Below, in pieces: positions 28,411 to 37,501 of a stretch of 64,000 nucleotides of DNA (the first letter of the stretch is position 1; every line of letters starts with the position of its first letter). A program made the position numbers and the translations under genes. Under the pieces are notes generated by a model that worked only from the letters and a program-made list of their open reading frames with translations, had not been told where the DNA came from and ran no database searches. The stretch spans positions 124,001 through 188,000 of the forward strand of contig NZ_FNNN01000005.1 of assembly GCF_900106755.1 (NCBI RefSeq). Reading direction: 5' to 3'. Origin of the DNA: Bacteroides faecis MAJ27. Lineage in GTDB: Bacteria; Bacteroidota; Bacteroidia; Bacteroidales; Bacteroidaceae.

Positions 28411-29256
28411 CTAATCAGGAGTTTCATCATTTGAGCTTTTGATGATAATAGGGAAAGTGAAATGTTGATATTCCGGACGGTATTTCCCATTAATATATAA
28501 AACCTCCCAAGGATAGATTTCTTTTAGCTTCTTTTTGATGGCTGTTATTATCGGATGGCTCTGGTCTTCGGTCATGACTTTATCCAGTCGGATTTTGACA
28601 TTGCTGTCTATATAGTGTCCGTCAGCGGATAAATCGAAATCAGATAAAAAGATAATATGTCTTTTTCCGCTTATTTCGGGGAACTTTTCCCAAGGGAAAT
28701 GTGCCTGTAGACTATCTCTGATTTGTAATAGCTTGATCCCTTCCTTTCGGCTATTGTGATAAAACACTTTATCTGTGACAACACCGTCTTTGATAGTCAA
28801 TACACACTCCTCCATGTAGTTTCTGTCGAAACCTCCGGCACCAAAACGTATAATATCACCCCGGCCTAACCGTACTTTTCCGCTAAACCAGGAAGCAAAG
28901 ATTCCATCGTCTGTTTTATATTCACTAAAAAAAGAATCTATTCCCTTAACTTCTCTCTTTTCTGTGCTATGGTTTTCCGATATTTCAATAATGACCTTTT
29001 GAAGGTACAATTGATTATTCTTTATTTCCCAGACTCCTGTATATCCGTCCCAGTTTGCAGTCGTCCAATGTCGCTCTTTGGGCAAAAATTCTCTGAATTT
29101 AGTGTTATGTATGGAATCTATGTCAATCGGTTGGGCCAGCATATCCCATTTCACTCCGTCTATGAATAGTATTTCTGATTCTTGTGAAGTAGAGAATGCA
29201 GAAGTAATACTTAGCAAGGAAAAGATGCACCAGCACCATAAAAACTTAATGTTCAT
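28411..29256 (-). CDS. Secreted protein of unknown function
   Basis: 281 residues; an N-terminal hydrophobic segment (about 5-22, including two Trp-Cys pairs) then SAFS suggests a signal peptide. The body starts with a motif around DGVKWDMLAQPID, then W-rich beta segments (TTANWDGYTGVWEIKNNQLYL). Near residue 60-120 it describes an immunity-like or lipocalin-like beta structure, but I do not recognise the family. The C-terminal part has a second strand set (RHIIFLSDFDLSADGHYIDSNVKI). It sits alone between asnB and the GDPD gene; function cannot be assigned. Confidence 0.7.
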   Translation of the reverse strand: MNIKFLWCWCIFSLLSITSAFSTSQESEILFIDGVKWDMLAQPIDIDSIHNTKFREFLPKERHWTTANWDGYTGVWEIKNNQLYLQKVIIEISENHSTEKREVKGIDSFFSEYKTDDGIFASWFSGKVRLGRGDIIRFGAGGFDRNYMEECVLTIKDGVVTDKVFYHNSRKEGIKLLQIRDSLQAHFPWEKFPEISGKRHIIFLSDFDLSADGHYIDSNVKIRLDKVMTEDQSHPIITAIKKKLKEIYPWEVLYINGKYRPEYQHFTFPIIIKSSNDETPD

Positions 29257-29335
29257 TTGTTTATTGAATGATAGATGATAAATATATTCTCAAAGGTATG
29301 AGTTTATTTCAGACATCTATCATTTTTCAACCGAT

Positions 29336-31015
29336 TTATTTTATCCGTTCGTCATAAGCCTCTTCATGTATTCCTTTTACCGCTCTGCCGCTTGGCTCAT
29401 TTAAATTTTTGAAAGCTGCATCCCATGCGAGTGCTTCTGCTGTGGAACATGCTACACTGGGTACGCTCGGTACGCTGCGTGCCGCACTTTCACTGGGGAA
29501 ATACTCTTCAAAAATACTCCGGTAATAATATTCTTCCTTGTTCTGTGGGGTGTTGATCGGGAAACGTTCGGCTGCATGTTTCATCTGTTCGTCGCTGACG
29601 GCAGCAGCTGTCATTTCTCTTAATGTATCAATCCATGAATATCCTACACCATCGCTGAACTGTTCTTTCTGCCTCCATGCCACGCTTTCCGGCAACATGT
29701 CGGCAAAAGCTTCACGTACAATTCGTTTTTCGATCTCTTTACCGGGACACATTTTAGCCTTCGGATTCAAAGTCATTGCCACATCCAGAAATTCTTTATC
29801 CAGAAAGGGAACACGTCCTTCTACACCCCAGGCAGACAGACTTTTGTTGGCACGGAGGCAGTCGTACATGTGAAGTTTTGAGAGCTTGCGTACGGTTTCC
29901 TCGTGGAAAGCCTGTGGAGTAGGGGCTTTATGGAAGTAAAGATAGCCTCCGAAAACTTCATCGGCCCCTTCACCGCTCAGCACCATTTTGATTCCCATTG
30001 ATTTGATAACACGTGCCAGCAAATACATAGGGGTAGAAGCACGTACAGTAGTCACATCATATGTCTCGATAAAATAAATGACATCCCGGATAGCGTCCAG
30101 TCCTTCCTGAACCGTATAATTAATTTCGTGATGAACCGTACCGATGTATTCTGCCACTTCACGTGCCTTGCTCAAATCGGGTGCCCCTTTTAGTCCGATA
30201 GCAAAGGAGTGGAGTTGAGGCCACCAAGCGTCACTTGCTCCGTCTGTTTCGATACGTTTTGCTGCATATTTCTTGGCGATAGCGGAAATGACGGAGCTAT
30301 CTAGCCCGCCTGAAAGAAGGACTCCATAAGGAACATCACTCATCAACTGGCGATGAACAGCATCTTCCAATGCTTCTTTTACGTCATAGGCTTTGGCTCC
30401 GTTGTTTTTTACAACTTCGTAGTCTGTCCATTCACGGGTATACCAACGTTTCATTTTCCCCTCTTTACTATAAAAGTAATGTCCCGGGAGGAACGTCTCG
30501 TATTTTTCACAGAAGCCTTCGAGTGCTTTCAGCTCACTGCCAAAATAGATTTTTCCATCCTTGTCTTTCCCTATATATAAAGGTATGACACCGATAGGGT
30601 CCCGGGCAATCAGGAATTCGTCTTTTTCTTCATCATAAAGAACGAAAGCAAAGATACCGTTGATATCTTCCAGGAAATGAATGCCTTTATCTTTGTATAA
30701 AGCAAGGATTACTTCGCAGTCACTTCCTGTTTGGAAGTTGTATTTACCGGCATATTTTGCACGGATATCACGGTGGTTGTAGATTTCGCCATTTACGGCA
30801 AGCACTTGTTTGCGATCGGGAGAGTAGAGGGGTTGCCCGCCACTTTGCGGGTCAACGATGGAGAGACGCTCGTGTGTCAGAATGGCGCTTCCGCCTACGT
30901 AGATGCCACTCCAGTCCGGTCCGCGGTGACGGATTTTCTGAGCCATTTTCAGTGCTTTGCTTCTTAGTTCCTTAGTCTGAACTTTTATGTTGAGTATACC
31001 TGCTATTCCACACAT
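29336..31015 (-). CDS. asnB: Asparagine synthase B (glutamine-hydrolysing)
   Basis: Makes asparagine from aspartate, ATP and glutamine. The 559 residues have the class II amidotransferase domain with the nucleophile Cys2 (MCGIAGIL) and the synthetase domain with the PP-loop SGGLDSS near residue 235. The SGEGADEVFGGY motif is also present. It lies downstream of gltBD on the same strand. The 163-bp gap before it holds a three-arm inverted repeat that could form competing hairpins in the asnB leader. Confidence 0.95.
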   Translation of the reverse strand: MCGIAGILNIKVQTKELRSKALKMAQKIRHRGPDWSGIYVGGSAILTHERLSIVDPQSGGQPLYSPDRKQVLAVNGEIYNHRDIRAKYAGKYNFQTGSDCEVILALYKDKGIHFLEDINGIFAFVLYDEEKDEFLIARDPIGVIPLYIGKDKDGKIYFGSELKALEGFCEKYETFLPGHYFYSKEGKMKRWYTREWTDYEVVKNNGAKAYDVKEALEDAVHRQLMSDVPYGVLLSGGLDSSVISAIAKKYAAKRIETDGASDAWWPQLHSFAIGLKGAPDLSKAREVAEYIGTVHHEINYTVQEGLDAIRDVIYFIETYDVTTVRASTPMYLLARVIKSMGIKMVLSGEGADEVFGGYLYFHKAPTPQAFHEETVRKLSKLHMYDCLRANKSLSAWGVEGRVPFLDKEFLDVAMTLNPKAKMCPGKEIEKRIVREAFADMLPESVAWRQKEQFSDGVGYSWIDTLREMTAAAVSDEQMKHAAERFPINTPQNKEEYYYRSIFEEYFPSESAARSVPSVPSVACSTAEALAWDAAFKNLNEPSGRAVKGIHEEAYDERIK

Positions 31016-31084
31016 AACTTTAAGTGTTTGGGGGTTATATAATATATTGTTTTCTCGCTATTCTTTTTAAATGGATTGGTTATA

Positions 31085-31140
31085 ATTCTTTCGTTCCACC
31101 TAGGTTTTTCTTTCGTTCTACCCAGGTGGAACGAAAGAAT
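31085..31140 (-). repeat. Three-arm inverted repeat in the asnB leader
   Basis: Two outer 17-bp arms (31085-31101 and 31124-31140) are perfect complements. A third, slightly diverged copy (about 31108-31123) lies between them in the same orientation as the first. On the minus-strand RNA the first-transcribed arm can pair with either the middle or the last copy, giving mutually exclusive hairpins. No T run follows. Confidence 0.75.
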
Positions 31141-31178
31141 CATAGTAATCCAACTTTTTCTTATTACCTGTCGTAGTA

Positions 31179-32519
31179 CTATTTGGTCAGGTAATCATCT
31201 ATCTTAGCTGCTGCCGCCCGTCCTCCTGCCATAGCCCGTACTACCAGACTTGCGCCTGTATCCGCATCTCCGGCAACGAATACGTTTTCCGGGAATTTAG
31301 GTTGCTCCGGTTTCAGGAATCCCATAGCCAATAGTACCAGATCCGCCTCGATTACTTCCTTCTTGCCTGTAGGCTTCATCGTTGGACGTCCGCCGTCTGC
31401 TGTCGGAGTCCATTCCACCTCTTCCACTTCTACACCTGTAACCTTACCGTCTTTCCCGAGGAACTGGTTGGAGGCCAGGCACCAGCGACGTGTACAACCT
31501 TCTTCGTGGCTGGAAGTCGTTTTAAATACTACAGGCCATTGAGGCCACGGAGTAGCCGGATTGTGACCTACGGGCGGTTTGGGCATGATTTCAATTTGTG
31601 TAACACTGGTTGCTCCCTGTCGTACACTGGTTCCGATACAGTCTGATCCGGTATCGCCGCCACCGATGACAAGTACCTTTTTGCCTTTAGCGTTCACTAA
31701 CTTATCCTTTGCGAAAGTCTGACCTTCCAGAGTCCGGTTTTGCTGTGCCAGCATTTCGAGTGCAAAGTGAATACCTTTCAGTTCACGTCCCGGAATACTC
31801 AAGTCACGGGCAACGGGGGTTCCGGTACAAATGCAGTAAGCGTCAAAACCTTTCGGCAAATGATGGACGTCTACTTCTACTCCCATCTCAAACCGGATAC
31901 CTTCTGCTGCCAATATTTTCATACGCCGGTCAATGACATTTTTATCCAGTTTGAAATTTGGAATGCCGAAACGTAACAATCCTCCCGGTGCTTCGTCCTT
32001 ATCAAACAGGGTGACGGTGTAACCTTTCTGGTTCAACTGATTGGCAGTTACCAGTCCGGCAGGACCGGCACCGATCACTGCTACACTTTTTCCGTTTCTT
32101 CGGGGTGTTTGTACCTGTATATATCCTTCACGAAAAGCGGCTTCTACGATAGCCGCTTCATTCTCGCGAATCGTCACCGGCTGGTCGCAGGATAGTTTCA
32201 GCACACAGGACTTTTCGCAAAGGGCAGGGCATATACGTCCGGTAAATTCCGGAAAGTCGCAGGTTGAGGATAAAATTTCATACGCTTTTTTCCATTTTCC
32301 TTTGTATAATGCGTCCTGCCATTCCGGCTGTTTGTTGCCTATCGGACATGCCCAATGGCAGAATGGTACGCCACAGTCCATACAGCGGGAAGCCTGCAAC
32401 TTGCGGCTGTTTGTATTCAATGTCTGTTCTACCTGACTATAGTCAGTGATGCGCTCGCTTATGGGGCGGTATCCCGCTTCCTGGCGAGGTATATTTAAAA
32501 ATGCTTTTGGATCTCCCAT
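31179..32519 (-). CDS. gltD: Glutamate synthase small subunit
   Basis: The NADPH-oxidising partner of GltB. The 446 residues have the N-terminal 4Fe-4S ligands in CMDCGVPFCHWACPIGN and in RICPALCEKSC. An FAD dinucleotide fold (AVIGAGPAGL) follows near residue 147, then an NADPH fold (VLVIGGGDTGSDC) near 285 and the closing GDADTGASLVVRAM. It follows gltB by 73 bp, a gap filled by inverted 7-bp arrays. Typical of GOGAT beta subunits. Confidence 0.95.
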   Translation of the reverse strand: MGDPKAFLNIPRQEAGYRPISERITDYSQVEQTLNTNSRKLQASRCMDCGVPFCHWACPIGNKQPEWQDALYKGKWKKAYEILSSTCDFPEFTGRICPALCEKSCVLKLSCDQPVTIRENEAAIVEAAFREGYIQVQTPRRNGKSVAVIGAGPAGLVTANQLNQKGYTVTLFDKDEAPGGLLRFGIPNFKLDKNVIDRRMKILAAEGIRFEMGVEVDVHHLPKGFDAYCICTGTPVARDLSIPGRELKGIHFALEMLAQQNRTLEGQTFAKDKLVNAKGKKVLVIGGGDTGSDCIGTSVRQGATSVTQIEIMPKPPVGHNPATPWPQWPVVFKTTSSHEEGCTRRWCLASNQFLGKDGKVTGVEVEEVEWTPTADGGRPTMKPTGKKEVIEADLVLLAMGFLKPEQPKFPENVFVAGDADTGASLVVRAMAGGRAAAAKIDDYLTK

Positions 32520-32526
32520 TGTCTTT

Positions 32527-32594
32527 AATCTTAAATATTAAGTATTAGCCGTAGCCTTCTGTATCGTTAATACCTGATACCTATTACTTGAATT
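32527..32594. repeat. Inverted 7-bp arrays between gltB and gltD
   Basis: Forward heptads AATCTTA, AATATTA, AGTATTA (32527-32547) face reverse-complement heptads AAGTAAT, AGGTATC, AGGTATT, AACG (about 32564-32591). The second array abuts the gltB stop. It uses the same units as 5274-5299 and 61744-61831. Confidence 0.6.
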
Positions 32595-35500
32595 AATAGT
32601 CTCTCTGCATATCTGCAATTTTCTGCTGTAACTTTCTCATCTGCTCTTCCTGCAGCACCTTTTTATATTCGATAGGTACTACCTGAATAAACTGATCGGC
32701 ATAATGGTTCCAGTCATCGAGCATGGTACGTGCCAGTTTCGAACCGGTGTACAGATAGTGCTGTCGAATCAGTTCGTGCAGTTCTTTTCGGTAACTGGCC
32801 TCTTCGATCAGTGATAATTCTACCATCTCCATGTTGCAGAAATAATCGAAATTGCCGTCTTTGTTCCACACATAAGCTACACCGCCGCTCATACCAGCTG
32901 CAAAATTTCGTCCCGTTTGTCCCAGAACCACTACGCGGCCTCCGGTCATATATTCACAGCAATGGTCGCCTACACCTTCTACTACAGCGACAGCTCCCGA
33001 ATTACGTACGGCGAAACGTTCGCCGGCACGCCCATTGATGTATACCTCGCCACTGGTTGCCCCATAAAGCAGGGTATTACCTGCAATTGTGTTCTTCTCG
33101 GCTTCGAAGTTGCTGCGGATAGGAGGCAGGACGGCGATACGTCCGCCACTCAAACCTTTACCCAGGTAATCATTGGCTTCACCTTCCAGCTTGAAATTTA
33201 CGCCCGGCACCAGAAAAGCGCCGAATGACTGTCCCGCAGAACCTTTGAACTTTACATTCAAGGTATGTTCCGGCAAGCCTTTTTCTCCGTACTTCTTGGC
33301 AATGACACCGGAGAGCATGGCACCTGTCGCCCGGTCCGTATTGGCAATCGTATATTCCAGCGAAACTTCTTTTTCGTGTTCAATCGCCTCTTGGGCAGCG
33401 TCTATGATTGTCACATCCTTTACGGTCGAGATGCCGTGCTCCTGATCGGTGACGTGACGGATAGCCGCACTGTTGTCTATACGTGCCAGTAATTTGGTGA
33501 AGTCGATCAAGGCATGCTTCGGGTTCGGATCACCCGCAACGGATTTGCGTTCAATCAGGTCTGTGCGTCCGATGATGTCATCCATCTTGGTAAATCCCAT
33601 TTCTGCGAGATATTCACGGACTTCCTGTGCCAGGAATGTGAAGAAGTTGACCAGATATTCACTACGTCCGTGAAAACGTTTGCGTAATTCTTCGTTCTGA
33701 GTAGCTACACCTACCGGACAAGTATTCTGATGACATTTACGCATCATCACACATCCCAATACGATCAGTGCGGAAGTAGCGAAACCATATTCCTCGGCTC
33801 CCATCAATGCCATTAAAATAATATCGCGTCCGGTTTTCAATTGTCCGTCGGCTTGCAGAACGACTTGTCCGCGCAGGCCGTTCAGAACCAGTGTCTGTTG
33901 TGTCTCGCTCAATCCCAATTCCGGAGAAATACCTGCATAGCGGATGGATGAAGCAGGAGAGGCTCCCGTACCGCCTTCGGCACCGGAAATGACAATCAAA
34001 TCCGCTTTTGCCTTTGCCACACCCGCGGCGATTGTGCCGACTCCACTTTCTGCCACCAGTTTGACACTGATTTTGGCTTGTGGATTCACGTTTTTCAAGT
34101 CAAATATCAATTGTGCCAAATCCTCGATGGAATAAATATCATGGTGGGGAGGAGGAGAAATCAGCGAGATCCCCGGAATGGAGTGGCGTGTCTTGGCAAT
34201 CACATCGTTCACTTTGAATCCCGGAAGCTGTCCGCCTTCACCCGGTTTGGCTCCCTGAGCTATTTTAATCTGTATTTCATCAGCATTAACCAGATATTCA
34301 GCGGTGACACCAAAGCGTCCGGAAGCTACCTGTTTGATGGCGCTTCGCATGGAAGTTCCGTCCGGCAGCGGGTGGAAACGGGAAGCGTCTTCACCACCTT
34401 CCCCTGTGTTGCTGCGTCCATGGATGGTGTTCATGGCAATTGCCATCGCTTCGTGGGCTTCCTTGCTGATAGAACCGAAAGACATGGCACCCGTCACAAA
34501 ACGTCGGAGGATATTCTCTATAGGTTCCACTCGGTCGATAGAGATAGGATTGCGACGGAAACTCAGGAAATCACGCAGAAAAATAGGACTCTCCTTATCG
34601 TCTGCCAAATGAGTGAACTCTTTGAATTTCTTGTAGCTGCCTAAGCGGGTAGCCAGTTGCAACGTGCTGATTGTTTCCGGATTCCATGCATGTTTTTCTC
34701 CGTCTTTCCGGAAGGCATACAATCCTCTATTCAGTAACTCTTCACTCTTCACCTCCCGGATACCTTCATCGTGGAAAGCGATTGCGTCTTTGGCTACCTC
34801 TTCCAGACGAATACCTCCGATTGGTGACCCGATTCCACCAAAGTAAGCCTTACTCAATTCCTCACTGAGCCCGACAGCTTCGAAAATTTTCGCACCACGA
34901 TAAGAGCGGATGGTGGAGATACCCATCTTGCTCATGATCTTGAACAGACCTTTGCAGATAGATTTGATATAGTTTTTCTCTGCTGTAGCATAATCCAGCT
35001 GAATATCTTTGTCCTTCACCAACTTGTCGAGGATAGCAAATGCCATATATGGATTCAGTGCGCTTGCTCCGAAGCCGAGCAATAAGGCAGCGTGCATAAC
35101 TTCACGTATTTCTCCGCTTTCTACAATCAAAGCTGTCTGAACACGTTTGCCTACGGAAATCAGATGATGGTGAACGGCGCTTACTGCCAGCAATGAAGGG
35201 ATTACCGCATGGGTGGCATCTACCTCACGGTCGGTCAGCACAATGTAGTTTACACCTTCCGTTACCGACTCTTCCGCCATTTTGCACAGCCTGTTCAGTG
35301 CTTCCTGCAAGCCGGCTTTTCTTTTCGATACTTCAAACAACATCGGCAATTTCACAGTCTTGAAACCCTTGTAGCGGATATTGCAGAGAATATCCAGCTG
35401 TGTGTTGCTTAGAATCGGATGATTCAGACGTACCATTTTGCAATGGCTTTCACTGGGAGTCAGAATGTTCATGCCTACCGCTCCGATATATTCCGTCAGA

Positions 35501-37140
35501 GACATGACGAGTTCCTCACGTAGCGGGTCGATCGGTGGATTAGTCACTTGTGCGAATTGCTGGCGGAAATAGTTGTAAAACAACTGAGGTTTATCGGAGA
35601 GTACAGCTAAAGGCGTATCATTCCCCATTGAATGAATCGGTTCCGCACCTGTGCTTGCCATCGGCATAATCAACCGTTCGATGTCCTCTTTGGAGTAGCC
35701 GAAAGTACGGAGCATCCGGTTATAATTTTCTACGTGATGAGGTACTTTGCGCCCGCTTTTCAGTTCATCCAGTTCGATACGGTTGGTCGACAACCACGTA
35801 CGGTACGGTTTCGCTTCGGCAAGTTGTTTTTTCAATTCACCGTCATAGTAGATTTCTCCTTTTTTTGTATCAATCAGCAGAATCTTTCCCGGTTGCAGGC
35901 GTCCTTTTTCTTTTATGTCTCCCGGTTCGAAGTCCATTACACCTACTTCGGAGGCAACTACCATCAGGTCGTTTTTAGTGATCAGATAGCGGGCAGGGCG
36001 CAGACCGTTACGGTCGAGCATACCACCGGCAAAACGTCCGTCACTGAAGAGCAGGGCTGCCGGTCCGTCCCATGGTTCCATCAGGATAGAATGATACTCA
36101 TAGAAAGATTTCAGGTCCTCGCTGATCGGGTTTTTCTCGTTGAAAGATTCCGGTACGAGCATTGCCATGGCATGTGGCAGGCTTAATCCCGACATAACCA
36201 GAAACTCCAGCACATTGTCCAGAGAAGCGCTGTCACTCATGCCCGGCTGTATAATCGGTCGGATCTCTTTGATATCTCCCAGATCAGGAGTGGAGAGTAC
36301 ACTTTCACGGGCCTCCATCCATCCGCGGTTGCCGCGAATCGTATTGATTTCGCCGTTGTGGGCCAACAAACGGAAGGGTTGTGCCAATCCCCATGTCGGG
36401 AATGTGTTGGTACTGAAACGGGAGTGTACCAGTGCCAGTCCACTGGTAAAATAGCTGTTCGTCAGATCGGGATAATAGTTGCGTAGCTGCAATGACGAAA
36501 GCATACCTTTATATATAATACTCTTGGTAGAGAGCGAAACGACATAAAAATCATTTCTTGTCGGAATGGCTGACAATCTGACTTTATTCTCTATCCGCTT
36601 ACGGATCAGATACAATTTGCGGTCGGCAGCTTCCGTTTCCGTAAATCCGGTGATGAATACCTGTTTGATGTCCGGTTCATTAGCCAGAGCTGCTTCACCC
36701 AGAATTTCCGGGCAGGTAGGTACATTGCGCAAGTGCATCAATGTAAGTCCTTCTTTCTCTATTTCCTCAATAATGATACTTAAAATAGCTGCCTGGTCTT
36801 CCTCATTTTTCGGCAGAAAAAGCAGGCCGGTACCATAGCGTCCTTTTTCGGGAACAGGAATGCCTTGCAGTAAAATAAACTCATGCGGAATCTGTAACAT
36901 AATACCTGCACCGTCTCCGGTTTTGTTATCCGCCCCTTCAGCACCACGGTGGCGCATGTTCTCCAATACTTTTAAAGCCGACTCAACAAGGTCGTGTGAC
37001 TTTTTTCCGTGAATGTCCACCAGCATGCCAACTCCGCAGGCATCGTGTTCGTATGCCGCGTCGTACAACCCCATCTGTTGAGGTGCTCGTTGGTAGGTGA
37101 ATCCTTCTGTTGCGTTGTTAAAAAGTTCTTGTTTTTTCAT
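32593..37140 (-). CDS. gltB: Glutamate synthase large subunit
   Basis: Makes two glutamates from glutamine and 2-oxoglutarate. The 1515 residues match the bacterial alpha subunit. A 34-residue propeptide precedes the nucleophile Cys35 (HDACGVGM), exposed after cleavage. A class II amidotransferase domain, central domain, FMN/synthase domain (ISGAEGGTGASPASS) and 3Fe-4S ligands (CVMMRKCHQNTCPVG) follow. The C-terminal beta-helix has the usual Gly-rich GGRIAVLPP and GGRVVVLG turns. It opens the gltB-gltD cluster and is divergent from glmS. Confidence 0.97.
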   Translation of the reverse strand: MKKQELFNNATEGFTYQRAPQQMGLYDAAYEHDACGVGMLVDIHGKKSHDLVESALKVLENMRHRGAEGADNKTGDGAGIMLQIPHEFILLQGIPVPEKGRYGTGLLFLPKNEEDQAAILSIIIEEIEKEGLTLMHLRNVPTCPEILGEAALANEPDIKQVFITGFTETEAADRKLYLIRKRIENKVRLSAIPTRNDFYVVSLSTKSIIYKGMLSSLQLRNYYPDLTNSYFTSGLALVHSRFSTNTFPTWGLAQPFRLLAHNGEINTIRGNRGWMEARESVLSTPDLGDIKEIRPIIQPGMSDSASLDNVLEFLVMSGLSLPHAMAMLVPESFNEKNPISEDLKSFYEYHSILMEPWDGPAALLFSDGRFAGGMLDRNGLRPARYLITKNDLMVVASEVGVMDFEPGDIKEKGRLQPGKILLIDTKKGEIYYDGELKKQLAEAKPYRTWLSTNRIELDELKSGRKVPHHVENYNRMLRTFGYSKEDIERLIMPMASTGAEPIHSMGNDTPLAVLSDKPQLFYNYFRQQFAQVTNPPIDPLREELVMSLTEYIGAVGMNILTPSESHCKMVRLNHPILSNTQLDILCNIRYKGFKTVKLPMLFEVSKRKAGLQEALNRLCKMAEESVTEGVNYIVLTDREVDATHAVIPSLLAVSAVHHHLISVGKRVQTALIVESGEIREVMHAALLLGFGASALNPYMAFAILDKLVKDKDIQLDYATAEKNYIKSICKGLFKIMSKMGISTIRSYRGAKIFEAVGLSEELSKAYFGGIGSPIGGIRLEEVAKDAIAFHDEGIREVKSEELLNRGLYAFRKDGEKHAWNPETISTLQLATRLGSYKKFKEFTHLADDKESPIFLRDFLSFRRNPISIDRVEPIENILRRFVTGAMSFGSISKEAHEAMAIAMNTIHGRSNTGEGGEDASRFHPLPDGTSMRSAIKQVASGRFGVTAEYLVNADEIQIKIAQGAKPGEGGQLPGFKVNDVIAKTRHSIPGISLISPPPHHDIYSIEDLAQLIFDLKNVNPQAKISVKLVAESGVGTIAAGVAKAKADLIVISGAEGGTGASPASSIRYAGISPELGLSETQQTLVLNGLRGQVVLQADGQLKTGRDIILMALMGAEEYGFATSALIVLGCVMMRKCHQNTCPVGVATQNEELRKRFHGRSEYLVNFFTFLAQEVREYLAEMGFTKMDDIIGRTDLIERKSVAGDPNPKHALIDFTKLLARIDNSAAIRHVTDQEHGISTVKDVTIIDAAQEAIEHEKEVSLEYTIANTDRATGAMLSGVIAKKYGEKGLPEHTLNVKFKGSAGQSFGAFLVPGVNFKLEGEANDYLGKGLSGGRIAVLPPIRSNFEAEKNTIAGNTLLYGATSGEVYINGRAGERFAVRNSGAVAVVEGVGDHCCEYMTGGRVVVLGQTGRNFAAGMSGGVAYVWNKDGNFDYFCNMEMVELSLIEEASYRKELHELIRQHYLYTGSKLARTMLDDWNHYADQFIQVVPIEYKKVLQEEQMRKLQQKIADMQRDY

Positions 37141-37501
37141 TCTTTCTAGCTTTATTGTATGATAATACCTATTTATTCTATCAAAATGTTCGGCAAAATT
37201 AATGATTTAATTTCATAATGATAGTATTTTGTTAGTTTTGTGTAACACGAAATAAAAAGCCTGCTCTTTATTCTTTTAGATTGTAATCAAAATCTGCGGA
37301 TTTGTATCAAATTTATTAGTTGTTTGCTTTTATTTTATTCTGATTGTAACTTGTTTCTTTTTGAGCTAAAAATAATATATTATTTAACTTTTTGATGTGT
37401 TTACAACTTTTTTATGTGCTTATGTCAAATAAATATAGGAAAATTTATCTTTATGTCATTTGGAATTCGTATATTTGCAACCGAAATAAAAATATCATAA
37501 T
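37141..37501. other. Divergent promoter region gltB / glmS
   Basis: 361 bp, strongly AT-rich. On the minus strand TAATTTTG (37194-37201) is a candidate -7 box for gltB; on the plus strand TATATTTG (37471-37478) serves glmS 24 bp before its start. No clear -33 partners and no ribozyme-like structure were seen. Two biosynthetic units that both use glutamine diverge from here. Confidence 0.5.
37471..37478 (+). promoter_or_regulatory. -7 box of glmS
   Basis: TATATTTG fits TAnnTTTG and lies 24 bp before the glmS ATG. It implies a very short 5' leader, with no room for a glmS ribozyme. Confidence 0.5.

Noticed and set aside
37400..37501. glmS ribozyme before glmS
   Set aside because: The -7 box lies 24 bp before the start, leaving no room, and no ribozyme core is visible.
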